Shown here piece after piece: positions 27,044 through 37,700 of a stretch of 49,880 nucleotides of DNA. The stretch is taken from NCBI GenBank assembly GCA_040902585.1, contig JBBDXA010000026.1, positions 1 through 49,880 of the forward strand, in the 5' to 3' direction. The position numbers were made by a program, and so were the translations under genes. How positions within the stretch are numbered: the stretch's first letter is position 1; each line of letters begins with the position of its first letter. This DNA comes from JBBDXA01 sp040902585 (lineage in GTDB: Bacteria > Planctomycetota > Phycisphaerae > Phycisphaerales > Phycisphaeraceae). Below the pieces are notes generated by a model that was not told the DNA's origin, did not search any database, and saw only the letters and a list, made by a program, of their open reading frames with translations.

Positions 27044-28018
27044 TTACTTGATGCCGACTTTCGCCAGCTCTTCCACCGCCAGCTCGGCGGGGATGGGGAA
27101 GTAGCCGTCCTTCACCACGTCGCTCTGGCCTTCCTTGCTGAACATGTAGCGGATGAACTCGCGGCGCAGCGGGTCCATCGCGCTGCCGGGGCGGTAGTTC
27201 ACGTACACGAGCAGCGGCCGCGCCAGGGGATACTCGCCTGAGTAGGCGTAGCGGCCTTCGGCGGGGAAGAACTTCGCGTCCTTGTCGGCGGCCAGGGGCA
27301 CCGCTTTCACATCTGCCGTGATGTAGCCGATGCCGCTGTACCCGATGGCATACTTGTCGCTCGCCACGCCTTGTACCACCGAGGAAGAACCGGGCTGCTC
27401 CTTGACCTGGTCTTTGAAGTCCCCGCCGAACAGCGCGACATCCTTATAGAAGCCGTAGGTACCTGAAGCACTGTTGCGGCCGTACAGGCTGATCGGCTTG
27501 GACGCCCACTCGCCGGTCAGGCCCACATCGCCCCAGGTCTTGATGTCCGTCGCAAAGCCGCCGCGGCGCGTCTTGGAGAAGATCGCATCCACCTGCTGAA
27601 GCGTCAGCCCCTTCTGGGCGATCGGGTTGTCCTTATGAACGTAAACCGCCAGCACGTCCAGACTCGTCGCCAAGCCCGTCGGCTTGTAGCCGTACTTCTT
27701 CTCGAAGGCGTCAATCTCCTTGCCTTTCATCTCCCGGCTCATCGGGCCGAACTGCGACGTACCCGCCTCCAGCGCGGGCGGCGCGGTCGATGAACCCTTG
27801 CCCTCGATCTCGATCTGCACATTGGGATACATCCCTAGAAAGCCCTCAGCCCAAAGCGTCATCAGGTTGTTCATCGTGTCAGAGCCCACGCTCTTGATTG
27901 CGCCCGATACGGCCGTGGTCTTCTTGTAGCTGGGCAGCGATGAATCCTGCCCGATCGCAAGGGAAGTTGTGGCGATCAACACCGCCGCCTGGAAGAGGAA
28001 AGAAACGTTTCGTGACAT
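27044..28018 (-). CDS. pstS: Periplasmic phosphate-binding protein PstS
   Basis: Encodes 324 residues from the ATG at 28018, with AAGGAG eight bases upstream; the longer frame to 28093 lacks such a site. A signal peptide (SFLFQAAVLIATTSLAIGQ) is cleaved near residue 24. Phosphate-binding features are KSVGSDTMNNLM, EGKGSSTAPPALEAGTSQFG and the late loop YGRNSASGTYGFYKD, all characteristic of the PstS/SphX group. It delivers phosphate to PstC-PstA. It is the first gene of pstSCAB and lies divergent to phoB, with a candidate Pho box in front. Confidence 0.96.
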   Translation of the reverse strand: MSRNVSFLFQAAVLIATTSLAIGQDSSLPSYKKTTAVSGAIKSVGSDTMNNLMTLWAEGFLGMYPNVQIEIEGKGSSTAPPALEAGTSQFGPMSREMKGKEIDAFEKKYGYKPTGLATSLDVLAVYVHKDNPIAQKGLTLQQVDAIFSKTRRGGFATDIKTWGDVGLTGEWASKPISLYGRNSASGTYGFYKDVALFGGDFKDQVKEQPGSSSVVQGVASDKYAIGYSGIGYITADVKAVPLAADKDAKFFPAEGRYAYSGEYPLARPLLVYVNYRPGSAMDPLRREFIRYMFSKEGQSDVVKDGYFPIPAELAVEELAKVGIK

Positions 28019-28094
28019 ACTGAGACTCCTTGAAAAGTGGTTCCTGTGATCGATTCCTGATCTACAGGAGTCAGAGTAGATCGGGTTTATCACA

Positions 28095-28127
28095 AGGCGG
28101 TTGGCGTTGTGTTAGAGATGCGCTAAG
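28095..28127 (-). promoter_or_regulatory. Candidate Pho box for pstSCAB
   Basis: Read on the minus strand, three consecutive 11-base units begin CTTAGCG, TCTAACA and GCCAACC (28127-28117, 28116-28106, 28105-28095). The middle unit is closest to the TTnACA type bound by PhoB/PhoP-family regulators; the outer two are weaker. Nine bases after the last unit comes TAAACC, within GATAAAC, a weak -10. The predicted leader to the pstS ATG is about 65 bases and contains the inverted repeat GATCTAC/GTAGATC (28059-28082). Confidence 0.5.
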
Positions 28128-28188
28128 ACGCGAAATGCCCTTGATATCGTGGGTGGAGAAGGTCCCAGGCCGGGAGAACTAACTGAAT

Positions 28189-28232
28189 CCTCACACAGCG
28201 CCCACGCATCGTTCACACAGCCGTCGTAGGGT
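28189..28232 (+). promoter_or_regulatory. Candidate Pho box and -10 for phoB
   Basis: Three 11-base units start CCTCACA (28189), GCCCACG (28200) and GTTCACA (28211). The first and third share TCACACAGC exactly, 22 bases apart, two helical turns. Nine bases after the third unit is TAGGGT (28227-28232), a fair -10. It sits about 45 bp before the phoB ATG. GTAGGGTA/TGCCCTAC (28226-28248) is an inverted repeat overlapping the probable start point. Confidence 0.6.
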
Positions 28233-28277
28233 AAATGCGTTGCCCTACTTACATTGATTACAGTTAAGCGAGATTCA

Positions 28278-29039
28278 ATGAGTACATTCCTCACACGTGA
28301 GACGATCCCCATGAAAGCCAAGCGCAAAGAGACCGCCCCAACCGGTCGTGCGAATCTTCTGGTCGTGGAAGATGAACAGGATCTGGCGGATCTGCTTCAG
28401 TACAACCTGGAGCGAAGCGGATTCAACGTCCAGTGCGCGGGCAGCGGTGAGGAGGCGATCAAGTCCGTTCGCCAGGAGCAGCCCGACCTTGTCATCCTCG
28501 ATCTGATGCTCCCCGGGATCGACGGATTGGAAGTGTGCAAACGATTGAAGTCGGACCCGCAGACGGCCGGCATCGCCATCGTCATGCTCACGGCCCGCGG
28601 CGAAGAGGCGGATATCGTGTCGGGCCTGGAACTGGGCGCCGACGACTACGTCACCAAGCCTTTCAGCCCGCGCGTGCTGGCGGCACGTTTGAAAGCGGTG
28701 CTGCGGCGACACTCGGGCGAAGCGGCGCCGCACCAAGGCGATGTCATCAAGGTAGGCGACCTGTCGGTGAACCCGGAGCGCCATGAAGTGCTCGTCGCGG
28801 GCAAACCCACGGTCACGGCCCTTACGCGAACGGAGTTTCAGATCGTCCATCTGCTCGCGCGGCGGCCCGGCCGGGTGTTCACGCGCGGACAGATCGTACG
28901 CGAGGCCCAAGGCGATCTGGCGGCGGTGACCGATCGCTCGGTGGATGTTCACATCGTTTCGCTCCGACGTAAACTGGGCGAGGCCGGTGCCTATATCCAG
29001 ACCGTGCGCGGCGTGGGCTATCGGCTCGAACCAATTTGA
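28278..29039 (+). CDS. phoB: Phosphate regulon response regulator PhoB
   Basis: Encodes 253 residues from the ATG at 28278, which has AAGCGAG five bases upstream; ATG at 28311 would also give a complete protein. The receiver domain shows the acidic pocket VVEDEQD, the phospho-acceptor Asp75 in LVILDLMLPGIDG, Thr in VMLTARG and Lys in YVTKPFSP. The C-terminal winged helix (TRTEFQIVHLLARRPGRVF to VDVHIVSLRRKLG and VRGVGYRLEP) is of the OmpR/PhoB class. When phosphorylated by PhoR it should bind Pho boxes, including the candidates here. It precedes phoR by 39 bp and diverges from pstSCAB, which supports the name. Confidence 0.93.
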   Translation: MSTFLTRETIPMKAKRKETAPTGRANLLVVEDEQDLADLLQYNLERSGFNVQCAGSGEEAIKSVRQEQPDLVILDLMLPGIDGLEVCKRLKSDPQTAGIAIVMLTARGEEADIVSGLELGADDYVTKPFSPRVLAARLKAVLRRHSGEAAPHQGDVIKVGDLSVNPERHEVLVAGKPTVTALTRTEFQIVHLLARRPGRVFTRGQIVREAQGDLAAVTDRSVDVHIVSLRRKLGEAGAYIQTVRGVGYRLEPI

Positions 29040-29078
29040 ACCAGAGCGCGGCGCGATCCGCAGCGGAATGAAACCACC

Positions 29079-30914
29079 ATGCCTCGCCGCCGACTCATCT
29101 GGAAATTCGCCCCGGCTTACCTGCTGATCATCGGCCTTAGCACCGCAACCGTCGCCTGGTGGGCCGGCGATGAGGTGCGCCAGTTCTACCATGCCCGTAC
29201 CCGTGACGAATTGCGATCCCAGGCGGAACTCATGGCCCGCCAGATCGCACCGTTGATCCTCGCGGACAACGGCGACGACGCCGGCAATGGCGATGCGATT
29301 CAGAAGCTCGCGACTGAACTGGGCAGGATCTCGGCCGCGCGGGTCACCGTCATCGCTGCTTCCGGAAAAGTCCTGGGCGATTCGCAGGAGAATCCCGCGG
29401 TGATGGACAACCACGCGACGCGTCCTGAAGTGGTCGAAGCGCTCGCCGGCCGTGTCGGTAGTTCCGTGCGTTTCAGCCACACCGTCGGCATGGACATGAT
29501 GAACGTCGCCCGGTCGCTGCGACGCGAGGACGGCAGCATCATCGCCGTGGTGCGCTGCGGCGTGGCCCTTTCACACGTGAGCGACACGCTCTGGAGCGTG
29601 TATCGCCGCATCGCGCTGGGCGGCCTGATTATGGCGGGCGCGGCGGCGCTGCTGACCTTGCTCATCTTCAACCGTCAAATTGCCCAGCCTCTGCGGGCTC
29701 TGGAAACCGGTGCCGCTCGATTCGCCGGCGGCAACCTGAGCCAACCCCTGCCCGTGCCCTCGTCGCGCGAGGTCGCACTCCTGGCGGAGACACTCAATCG
29801 CATGGCCCTGCAACTCGATGACAAGCTGCGCACCATCACGCACCAGGCCACGGAACGGCAGGCCATTCTCGCCAGCATGATCGAAGGCGTCATCGCCTTC
29901 GACGCCCAGGGCCGGGTCATCACCATGAACGGCGCAGCCGCCCGCCTGCTGGATGTCGACGGCGCGCCGGCACGGGAGCGCCGCACGATCGAAACCATCC
30001 GCAACGCGGACCTTCACCGCTTCATCGCCCGCGCCCAGGCCGCTGATGAATCAGTCGAGGGTGATCTGTCCGTCGCCGTGTCAGGCGGAGTTCGATCCCT
30101 GAACGCACACGCGGCCCAACTGCGCGATGACCGGGGCGAACGGGCCGGCCTGGTCATCGTGCTGCATGACGTGACGCGCCTGCAACAGCTTGAGACGATC
30201 CGCCAGCAGTTCGTCGCCAATGTCTCACACGAGTTGAAGACGCCCATCACCGCGATCAAGGCGGCGGTGGAAACGCTGATGCAGGACTCTGATGCCTTCG
30301 CCGACGCGGCACCCAAGTTCCTGCCGATCATCGCCCGCCAGAGCGATCGCCTCGGCGCGATCGTGGAAGACCTGCTCATGCTCGCGCGGATCGAGCAGGA
30401 AGAGCAGGCAGGACAGATTGCCCTGTCGCCCCGCCCGATTCGAGGCGTCGTATGCGAGGCCGTGGAAACCTGTCGTTCGCAGGCTTACGACAAGCGAATC
30501 GAAATCTCGATTGACGTTTCGCCCGACGCGATCGCCCGCATCGATGCGCCCCTGCTCGAGCAGGCGCTGGTGAACCTGCTGGATAATGCCGTCAAATACA
30601 GCGAACCAGGCACGCGGGTTCACGTGGCAGTTGAGCGCGAAGGCGGCGAACTGATGGTCCTGGTCAGCGACGAAGGCCCTGGCATCGAGGCCAGGCACTT
30701 GCCGCGGATCTTCGAACGGTTCTACCGCACCGACCGCGCCCGCAGCCGATCGCTCGGCGGCACCGGACTGGGGCTGTCCATTGTCAAGCACATCGCCGCG
30801 GCGCACGGCGGGCGCGTCAGCGTCAGCAGCATCGTCGGCAAGGGAAGCGTCTTTCGAATTCACCTGCCCCACGACGGCGAGCGCGCAGCGATGAACACCG
30901 CGCCGACAGTCTGA
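29079..30914 (+). CDS. phoR: Phosphate regulon sensor histidine kinase PhoR
   Basis: Encodes 611 residues. Membrane helices at about 9-29 (APAYLLIIGLSTATVAWWAG) and 177-197 flank an extracytoplasmic domain of about 145 residues. HAMP (about 198-250), PAS (about 260-370), the dimerisation helix with His384 in NVSHELKTPITAIKA, and an ATPase domain follow, the last with NLLDNAVKYSEP (N box), DEGPGIEARHLPRIFERF (G1 and F boxes) and GGTGLGLSIVKH (G2). Length and order fit the PhoR/PnpS type with a large periplasmic sensor rather than the short E. coli PhoR. It should phosphorylate PhoB under phosphate limitation, with PhoU and the Pst complex restraining it. Confidence 0.92.
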   Translation: MPRRRLIWKFAPAYLLIIGLSTATVAWWAGDEVRQFYHARTRDELRSQAELMARQIAPLILADNGDDAGNGDAIQKLATELGRISAARVTVIAASGKVLGDSQENPAVMDNHATRPEVVEALAGRVGSSVRFSHTVGMDMMNVARSLRREDGSIIAVVRCGVALSHVSDTLWSVYRRIALGGLIMAGAAALLTLLIFNRQIAQPLRALETGAARFAGGNLSQPLPVPSSREVALLAETLNRMALQLDDKLRTITHQATERQAILASMIEGVIAFDAQGRVITMNGAAARLLDVDGAPARERRTIETIRNADLHRFIARAQAADESVEGDLSVAVSGGVRSLNAHAAQLRDDRGERAGLVIVLHDVTRLQQLETIRQQFVANVSHELKTPITAIKAAVETLMQDSDAFADAAPKFLPIIARQSDRLGAIVEDLLMLARIEQEEQAGQIALSPRPIRGVVCEAVETCRSQAYDKRIEISIDVSPDAIARIDAPLLEQALVNLLDNAVKYSEPGTRVHVAVEREGGELMVLVSDEGPGIEARHLPRIFERFYRTDRARSRSLGGTGLGLSIVKHIAAAHGGRVSVSSIVGKGSVFRIHLPHDGERAAMNTAPTV

Positions 30915-30940
30915 CTTTCACCGTCGACAAGCAGGTGATC

Positions 30941-30973
30941 ATTCATGGAACCTTAACAACGTCGTCGTAGAAT
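30941..30973 (+). promoter_or_regulatory. Candidate Pho box and -10 for phoU
   Basis: ATTCATG (30941) and CTTAACA (30952) start consecutive 11-base units. Nine bases after the second comes TAGAAT (30968-30973), a good -10. The 22 bases from CTTAACA to TAGAAT match the corresponding phoB stretch at 15 positions with no gap, including CGTCGTAG. It suggests that phoU has its own phosphate-controlled promoter besides read-through from phoR. Confidence 0.5.
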
Positions 30974-31026
30974 CCACTGGCGGTTTTTCCGCATTCCTTC
31001 AAGTCCCCAAGTATTGAGATACCACT

Positions 31027-31758
31027 ATGTCCGTTCACCTGCACTACCAGATCGACAAACTCCAGAAGCTGCTCCTGAATGTCGGCACGATGGTCGAGGA
31101 AGCTCTGAACAATGTGATCCGCGCCATCTCCACGCGCGATGCGAATCTCGCGCGGTCCGTCATCGAAGGTGATCGGCACATCGACCTGAATGAAATCGAA
31201 GTCGAAGAGGAGTGCCTTGCCACGCTCGCACTTCATCAGCCGGTGGCGCATGACCTGCGCTTTGTCGTGGCCGTGCTCAAGATCAATCGCGATCTCGAAC
31301 GGATCGGCGATCTGGCCTCTGACGTGGCGGAGGAGTTCCTGGCGCTGGCGCACGACGACTCGGTACACGTGGAATCCTTCGGCATCGACATCATGGCGAC
31401 TGACGCGCGAACGATGCTCAAGCAGAGCCTGGATGCCCTGGTCAACGTCGACGCTTCGCTGGCCCAGGCGGTCCGCCGCGCCGATGACAAGGTCGATGAA
31501 CTTCACCGTCAGATCTACGAGAAGATCGAGAAACGTCTGATCGCCGACCCGACCCGGGCCGCGTCGCTGATCCGCGTCTTGACCATGGCCCGGCAGGTGG
31601 AGCGCCTCGCCGATCACGCGGTCAACATCGCCAAGGACGTGATTTATCTCGTCCAGGGCCGGATCGTCCGCCATCAGAGCGCGCGGGCGGCCGCAAAGGC
31701 CGCGACTGAACAGACGGCGTCGGCACACGGTCAGGGCGGCGAACCGGGCAGAGTGTGA
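31027..31758 (+). CDS. phoU: Phosphate signalling protein PhoU
   Basis: Encodes 243 residues, all helical as expected for the two three-helix bundles of PhoU. Each half carries a metal-cluster motif: INRDLERIGDLASDVAEE near residues 90-107 and MARQVERLADHAVNIAKD near 190-208, both of the ExxxD type. PhoU links the Pst transporter to PhoR and keeps the kinase quiet when phosphate is plentiful. An Ala/Gly-rich tail of about 25 residues is longer than usual. The gene lies 112 bp after phoR, with its own promoter candidate, and converges with the synthetase gene 21 bp away. Confidence 0.95.
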   Translation: MSVHLHYQIDKLQKLLLNVGTMVEEALNNVIRAISTRDANLARSVIEGDRHIDLNEIEVEEECLATLALHQPVAHDLRFVVAVLKINRDLERIGDLASDVAEEFLALAHDDSVHVESFGIDIMATDARTMLKQSLDALVNVDASLAQAVRRADDKVDELHRQIYEKIEKRLIADPTRAASLIRVLTMARQVERLADHAVNIAKDVIYLVQGRIVRHQSARAAAKAATEQTASAHGQGGEPGRV

Positions 31759-31779
31759 GGTCGGCTGACCGCACGATCA

Positions 31780-34700
31780 TCATGGAGTTCGCAGAGCGTC
31801 GTCAAGACTCTGCCGCATCGCGTCTGCCAGATCCAGAACATTCGGATTTCGCAAGAGCGTATCGTGGTTCCCGGGTATGACCTTCACCTTTACGCCGCCG
31901 GCGGCAACCCGGTCCCACCCCAGTTTCGCATCGCGGCGGCCGAACAAGGGCCGGACCTTCGCACGAAAGAGAACGATCGATCCGGAATAGGTCCGCGGTG
32001 CATAGGCGAGCAGGGCCCGGAAGTGGGTGTTGATCAGGCGCAATCGCGCCGGTTCCATCTTGTCAGCCGCGATGCCGAACGCTCGCTCGACGTCGATCAC
32101 GGGTTCCGCGTCGGATGGTTGCTGCATTCTGTTCGGTGATCCGTATGGCGGCTCATCATCGATGGTTCCGCGGAAATGAACATCGCTTTCCCCGTTCACC
32201 GAACCCGTCACCTGACGGACCGTTCGCCGCTTCGCCAGGCTGAGGACCTTTCGCAGCAACTGCCTGGGTGATGAACGCTTCAGGTCGTGGCCAAGCCACC
32301 GGGGAAGGTTCAGCAGCGTGTCGTAATACCTCTTCAATGTCGAGCGCGGTACAGCTGAGTCCAGGTCTGATGTCTGCGTATCGAGAATTGCAAGCCACGG
32401 CACACGAACGCCGCTTGCGGTCAGTTGCTGCGCCATTTCAAAAGCGATGGTTCCACCCGAAGAATAGCCGGCCAGCATAAACGGACCGTCAGGTAATACA
32501 TCGCGGATCCGTTCCACATAGTGAGTCGCCATCTCTTTAATCGTCCGGTGCGGCAGATCATCGCGGTGGATGCCCCTGGCTTGCAGACCATAAACAGGTT
32601 GATCATCACCCAGGGCTTTCACCAGTTCGCGGAAGCACATCACCTCGCCACCGATCCCGTGTACGAAGAAGACAGGCACTCGCGAGCCTCCGGGCCGCAG
32701 CGTTACCAGGGAGTTGCGAAGGTCGGATGTATCAGCCTCATTGTGCAACAGCCGAGCCAACGCCGCGATGGTGGGTGTTTCAAACAGAGCAGCCAGCGGC
32801 ACGGATTGGCCAAAGCAGTCTTCGATCTCGTTCGCCATGCGGACCGCAATCAGGCTGTGGCCGCCCAGCTCAAAAAAATTGTCATCCACGCCAATGCGGT
32901 CCACGCGAAGCAACTGCTTCCAGATCGCCACGAGCTTCTCCTCCACGACATTCCGCGGAGCCAGGCTCTCGTCCTTATAAACATCTCGGTCGCCCTTCGG
33001 ATCGGGCAGGGCGCGGTAGTCCACCTTGCCGCTGGGGAGCAGCGGAAGTTGTGGAATCGACAGAAAGACAGACGGCACCATGCCTGCTGGAAGCTGCCTG
33101 GCGAGATGTTCATGAAACTGCGAGGCGGGCACATCAGAGCCCGCGGGGCTGACCACGTAGGCGACGAGGTACTCTTCGCCGCCGTGGCCTTTGCGGGTGA
33201 CGACGCATTCCTTGACGGCAGGATGGGTCACCATTGCTGCTTCAACCTCGCCGGGCTCGATGCGGCAGCCGCGCACCTTAACTTGCCGGTCTGTTCGTCC
33301 CAGGAATTCCAGCGAGCCATCGGTGCGGAATCGACAAAGGTCACCCGTGCGGTAGAGTTTGCGGGACTGGTTGCCGGCGAACGGATCGGGAATATATCGC
33401 GCCGTCGTGAGATCGGGACGATTGAGATAGCCCACACCGACACCAGCTCCACCTACATAGAGTTCTCCCGGCACACCGATGGGAACGGGCCTGCGTTCGG
33501 CGTTCAGGACATAGGCCCGCATATTCGCAATGGGCCGTCCGATCGGGACGGAGTCGCTTTCCTGGACGTGTTCACAAGGATGCCAGGTGGTGCTGATACA
33601 AGTTTCGGTCGCGCCGTACAGGTTGTAGACGTTGACGCGCAGCTTCGAAAGAAGATCGTTACATACTCTGGCGGGCAGGACTTCTCCGCAGGAGCAGATG
33701 CGACGCAACGAGGCGCAGCCTGCCAACTGCGGATCGGCAAGCATCAGGCGCAACTGCGCGGGGACGACCTGCAGCGTGGTGATTCCGCATCGGCGAACGG
33801 CCTCGATGATCTGCGAGCCGGCCTGTTGCATCTCAGGCCCTGCGAGCACCAGCTTCCCGCCAACCATCAGAGGAGCGAAGAATTCCCAGACCGAGGAATC
33901 GGATACGAACGGGGAGTGTTGCAACACCGAGTCGGAGGAGTTCAGGTCGAACGCTTCGCACATCCAGTGCATGTGGTTGCAAATAGCGCGATGCGGAATC
34001 ATCGCCCCGTTGGGCATGCCCGTGGACCCCGATGTGTAGATCACGTATGCCAGGTCATCGCCCGACGTTGGGATATCAAGATTCGTAGCAGAGTTCCTCG
34101 CGATCTTCTCTCGCTCCGCATCGACCTGTACGACGCCAGTTCCGGCCCTATGTGGTGCCGGTATCGCCTCTATCCACTTCGACTGCGTCAGGACTATAGA
34201 GGTATTGCTGTCCTCGATCATGAATCCAACGCGCGTGGACGGGTAGGCCGGATCAATCGGAACATACGCACCACCAGCCTTCAGCACCGCAAGCAGGGAG
34301 ATGACCATCTCAATCGACCGCTCCATGCAGATCGCAGCCAACTGACCCCGATCGAAATGCAAGGCCCTCAAATGGCGGGCGAGCTGATTCGCTCGTTCAT
34401 TCAACTGAATGTAGGTCCACTGCTGGTCCTCGAGCACGACTGCAACTGCGTCAGGCGCGTTGTCAACCTGTCGTTCAAACCAGACATGTAACGGCGTATC
34501 AAGATCGAAGGGTCGGGCGGTATCGTTCCACTCATCGATAACCCGGCGACCTTCAGATTCCGTCAGCATCGGCAACTCACTGACGGGGCGATCCGGGCCC
34601 GCGACAATACTGTCCAGCAAGGTCAGGAAATGACCGCACATGCGTTCGACCGTATCTCTATCAAACAAGTCCGACGCATATTCGACATACCCCTGCAATC

Positions 34701-37700
34701 CCTCTTCTTTCTCAATGAACGACAGGGTCAGGTCGAACTTGGCTGTGCCGGTGTGTGCATACTCGGTCCGGCATCGGGTCCCCGCCAATCCCAGTTCATG
34801 CACATCGTGATTGAGTACCAGCATGAACTGCGAAAACGGCTCATGACTTCGGCTCCGCGCCGGTTTCAGTTCCTCCACCAGCTTGTCAAACGTCAATCGC
34901 TGATGGCCGTATCCTTCCACGGCACTGTCTCTTACCCGGTGAAGCAGCTCTCGGAAGGTGGGATTGCCGGATACATCCGTTCGCAGCGGAGTCGTGTTTA
35001 CAAAAAAGCCAATCAGCGATTCCCATTCGAGGGTGTCGCGGCCGGCGGTGGGTGTTGATACGACAATGTCCGATTCGCCGGTGTATCGATGAATGAGCGT
35101 CTTGAACGCCGCCAGCAACGTCATGAACAGGGTCACGTGATTGGACCGGCTCAGGCGGCGCGCCTCGTCTGTAATGAGCTTGGAGACGTTCAGCCGAATC
35201 ATGTGTCCTTTGTAAGATTTGATGACAGGTCGCGGACGATCGCCGGGAAGCTCCAGCAGAGGAGGGACGCCGGCCAGTTGCCTCCTCCAATAGTCAACGT
35301 GAGGTTGAAGCTTTTCTTTCGTCAGGTTGGCCTGTTGCCACCTCGTAGCGTCGGCGTATTGAATCGGCAAATCCGGCAGGGCTTCATCCGTGCCTTCCAC
35401 GCGGGCTCGATACAAACTGGCGAGTTCGCTCATCAAAAGGTTGATTGACCAGCCGTCGCTGGCAATGTGGTGCATGGTCAGGACCAGCACATGCTCATCG
35501 TGTCCCCGATGGATGAGCTTGGCCCGAAGCATTGCATCCTCGGCAAGGTTGAAAGGTTGCCGCGATTCATCGTCGATTGCTCGCTGCGTCTCTTGCTCGA
35601 GTTGCGTCGCGTCAACACGGCTCAGATCGACTTGCTCGATTGTGACCCGGCCTACATCGCGAACGATCTGGATCGGAACGCCATCCCGTTCGATCAGGTT
35701 GGTTCGAATGATCTCGTGGCGCCGCACGATTGCGTTGATCGCCGACTGAAGGGCATCCAGATGGACTGCTCCTTCGATCCAGATCGAGATCGGGATGTTG
35801 TAAACGGCACGTTCCTCTTCAAGCTGATCGAGAAACCACAGGCGGCTCTGAGCTGACGAGGCGGGTAGTCCATGTGAATCGGCGTGCTCCGCCGGAGCGG
35901 GATTGGGCTTCTTCGCGGCGTCCGACATGGATGTAAGATCGACTGACCGGAGCAGCGCGGCGATCGTCGGCGATTCGAAGAACAAGCGCAGCGGTATGCG
36001 CAAGCCCAGACGGTCCTGAACGCGTGTGATCAATGTCGCCGCGATCAGGCTGTGGCCGCCGAGTTCGAAGAAGTCGTCGTTTATGCCGACGCGATCGACA
36101 TGCAATACTTCCGCCCATATGGCGGCCAGGTTCTTTGCAAGCGTGCTGTCGGGTATGGAGTCGGTTTCTGCTTTGGAGATATACGTTGGAGCGGGCAGTG
36201 CTTTGCGATCGGTCTTACCGTGAGGCGTGAGCGGCAGCTTATCGAGGAAGACGTAGGCAGAGGGTGCCATATAGGAAGGCAGGCGCGCGGCAACTGCCTT
36301 GCGCAGTTCATCCACCAGCGTCGGCCACTGGGTACTCGCAACAATGTATGCAACCAGTCGCTTGTCCCCCTGCTGATCCTCGCGGCAAAGTACCACCGCA
36401 TTCCGGACTGCATCGTGTTGACCAAGCACCGATTCGATCTCGCCCAGTTCCACTCGGAAGCCGCGAAGCTGGACCTGGTGATCGATGCGGCCGAGGTAGT
36501 CCAGCTCACCGCTTTCAAGCCGTCGCGCCAGGTCGCCGCTTCGATAGACCTTTGCATTCATCCCTGACTGAAAGCGATCCGGAAGAAAGCGCGCGTCGGT
36601 CAATACAGGTTGATTGAGGTATCCAGCAGCGACACCCGCGCCGCCTACATACATTTCACCCGGAACGCCGATCGGCACCGGTTGACCGGATGGGTCCAGC
36701 AAGTAGATCTTCAGGTCTGGAATCGGTACGCCGATCAAGCTGCCCAGCGGGCTTAAAGCATCAGCACGGGTCAGCGGACGGTAGGTGACATGCACTGTCG
36801 TTTCGGTGATGCCGTACATATTGACGAGTTGGGGCTGCTCATCGCCGTGGCGGTCGAACCAGGGGCGGAGTGCGGAGAGATCGAGCGCTTCACCGCCGAA
36901 GATCACGAGGCGCAGGTTCAGCGACTCGTCCTGAGCTATACCTTCGTCCGCGGACATCAACTGATAGAACGCGGAGGGTGTCTGGTTCAGCACCGTCACG
37001 CCTTCGACGAGCAGCAGGTTGTGGAAGGCCTGTGGTGAACGGCTGGACAGGAACGGGACCACCACCAGTCGGCCGCCATACAAGAGCGCGCCCCACATCT
37101 CCCAGACGGAGAAGTCGAATGCATAAGAGTGAAACATTGTCCAGACATCGTGCGGTCCGAAAGCGAACCAATCGTCAGTGGCGGTGAACAGTCGTGCAAC
37201 ATTGCGATGCGTGACCTGCACGCCTTTGGGGCGACCCGTGGAACCCGAAGTGTAGATCACGTAGGCAATGTCGTCCGGGGAGGATGGAGCATCGAGATTT
37301 CCGTCATCCTCGGTGTCAAGCGTGGATCGCAAGTCATCGAGGACAAGGGTTACAGCGGACAGGGCCGGCAAACGATCGGCCAGCTTGCGTTCCGTCAGGA
37401 CCACCGGAACTGCCGCATCGCTGAGCATGTATGCGATTCGGTCCGCGGGATACACAGGGTCACACGGTACATAGGCTCCACCAGCTTTGAGCACAGCCAG
37501 TATCGCAACAACAGTGTCCAGCGAACGATCAAGGAACAGACCCGCCTTGGTCCCCGGCCCGATTCCCTTGCTACGAAGAATCGATGCCAGTTGGTTGGAC
37601 CGGCGGTTCAGTTGGTCGTACGTCAGTTGCTCAGTCTCAAACGACACCGCGACAGCAGCGGGAGACTGCGCAGCCTGTCGCTCGAACCATGTATGCAAAG

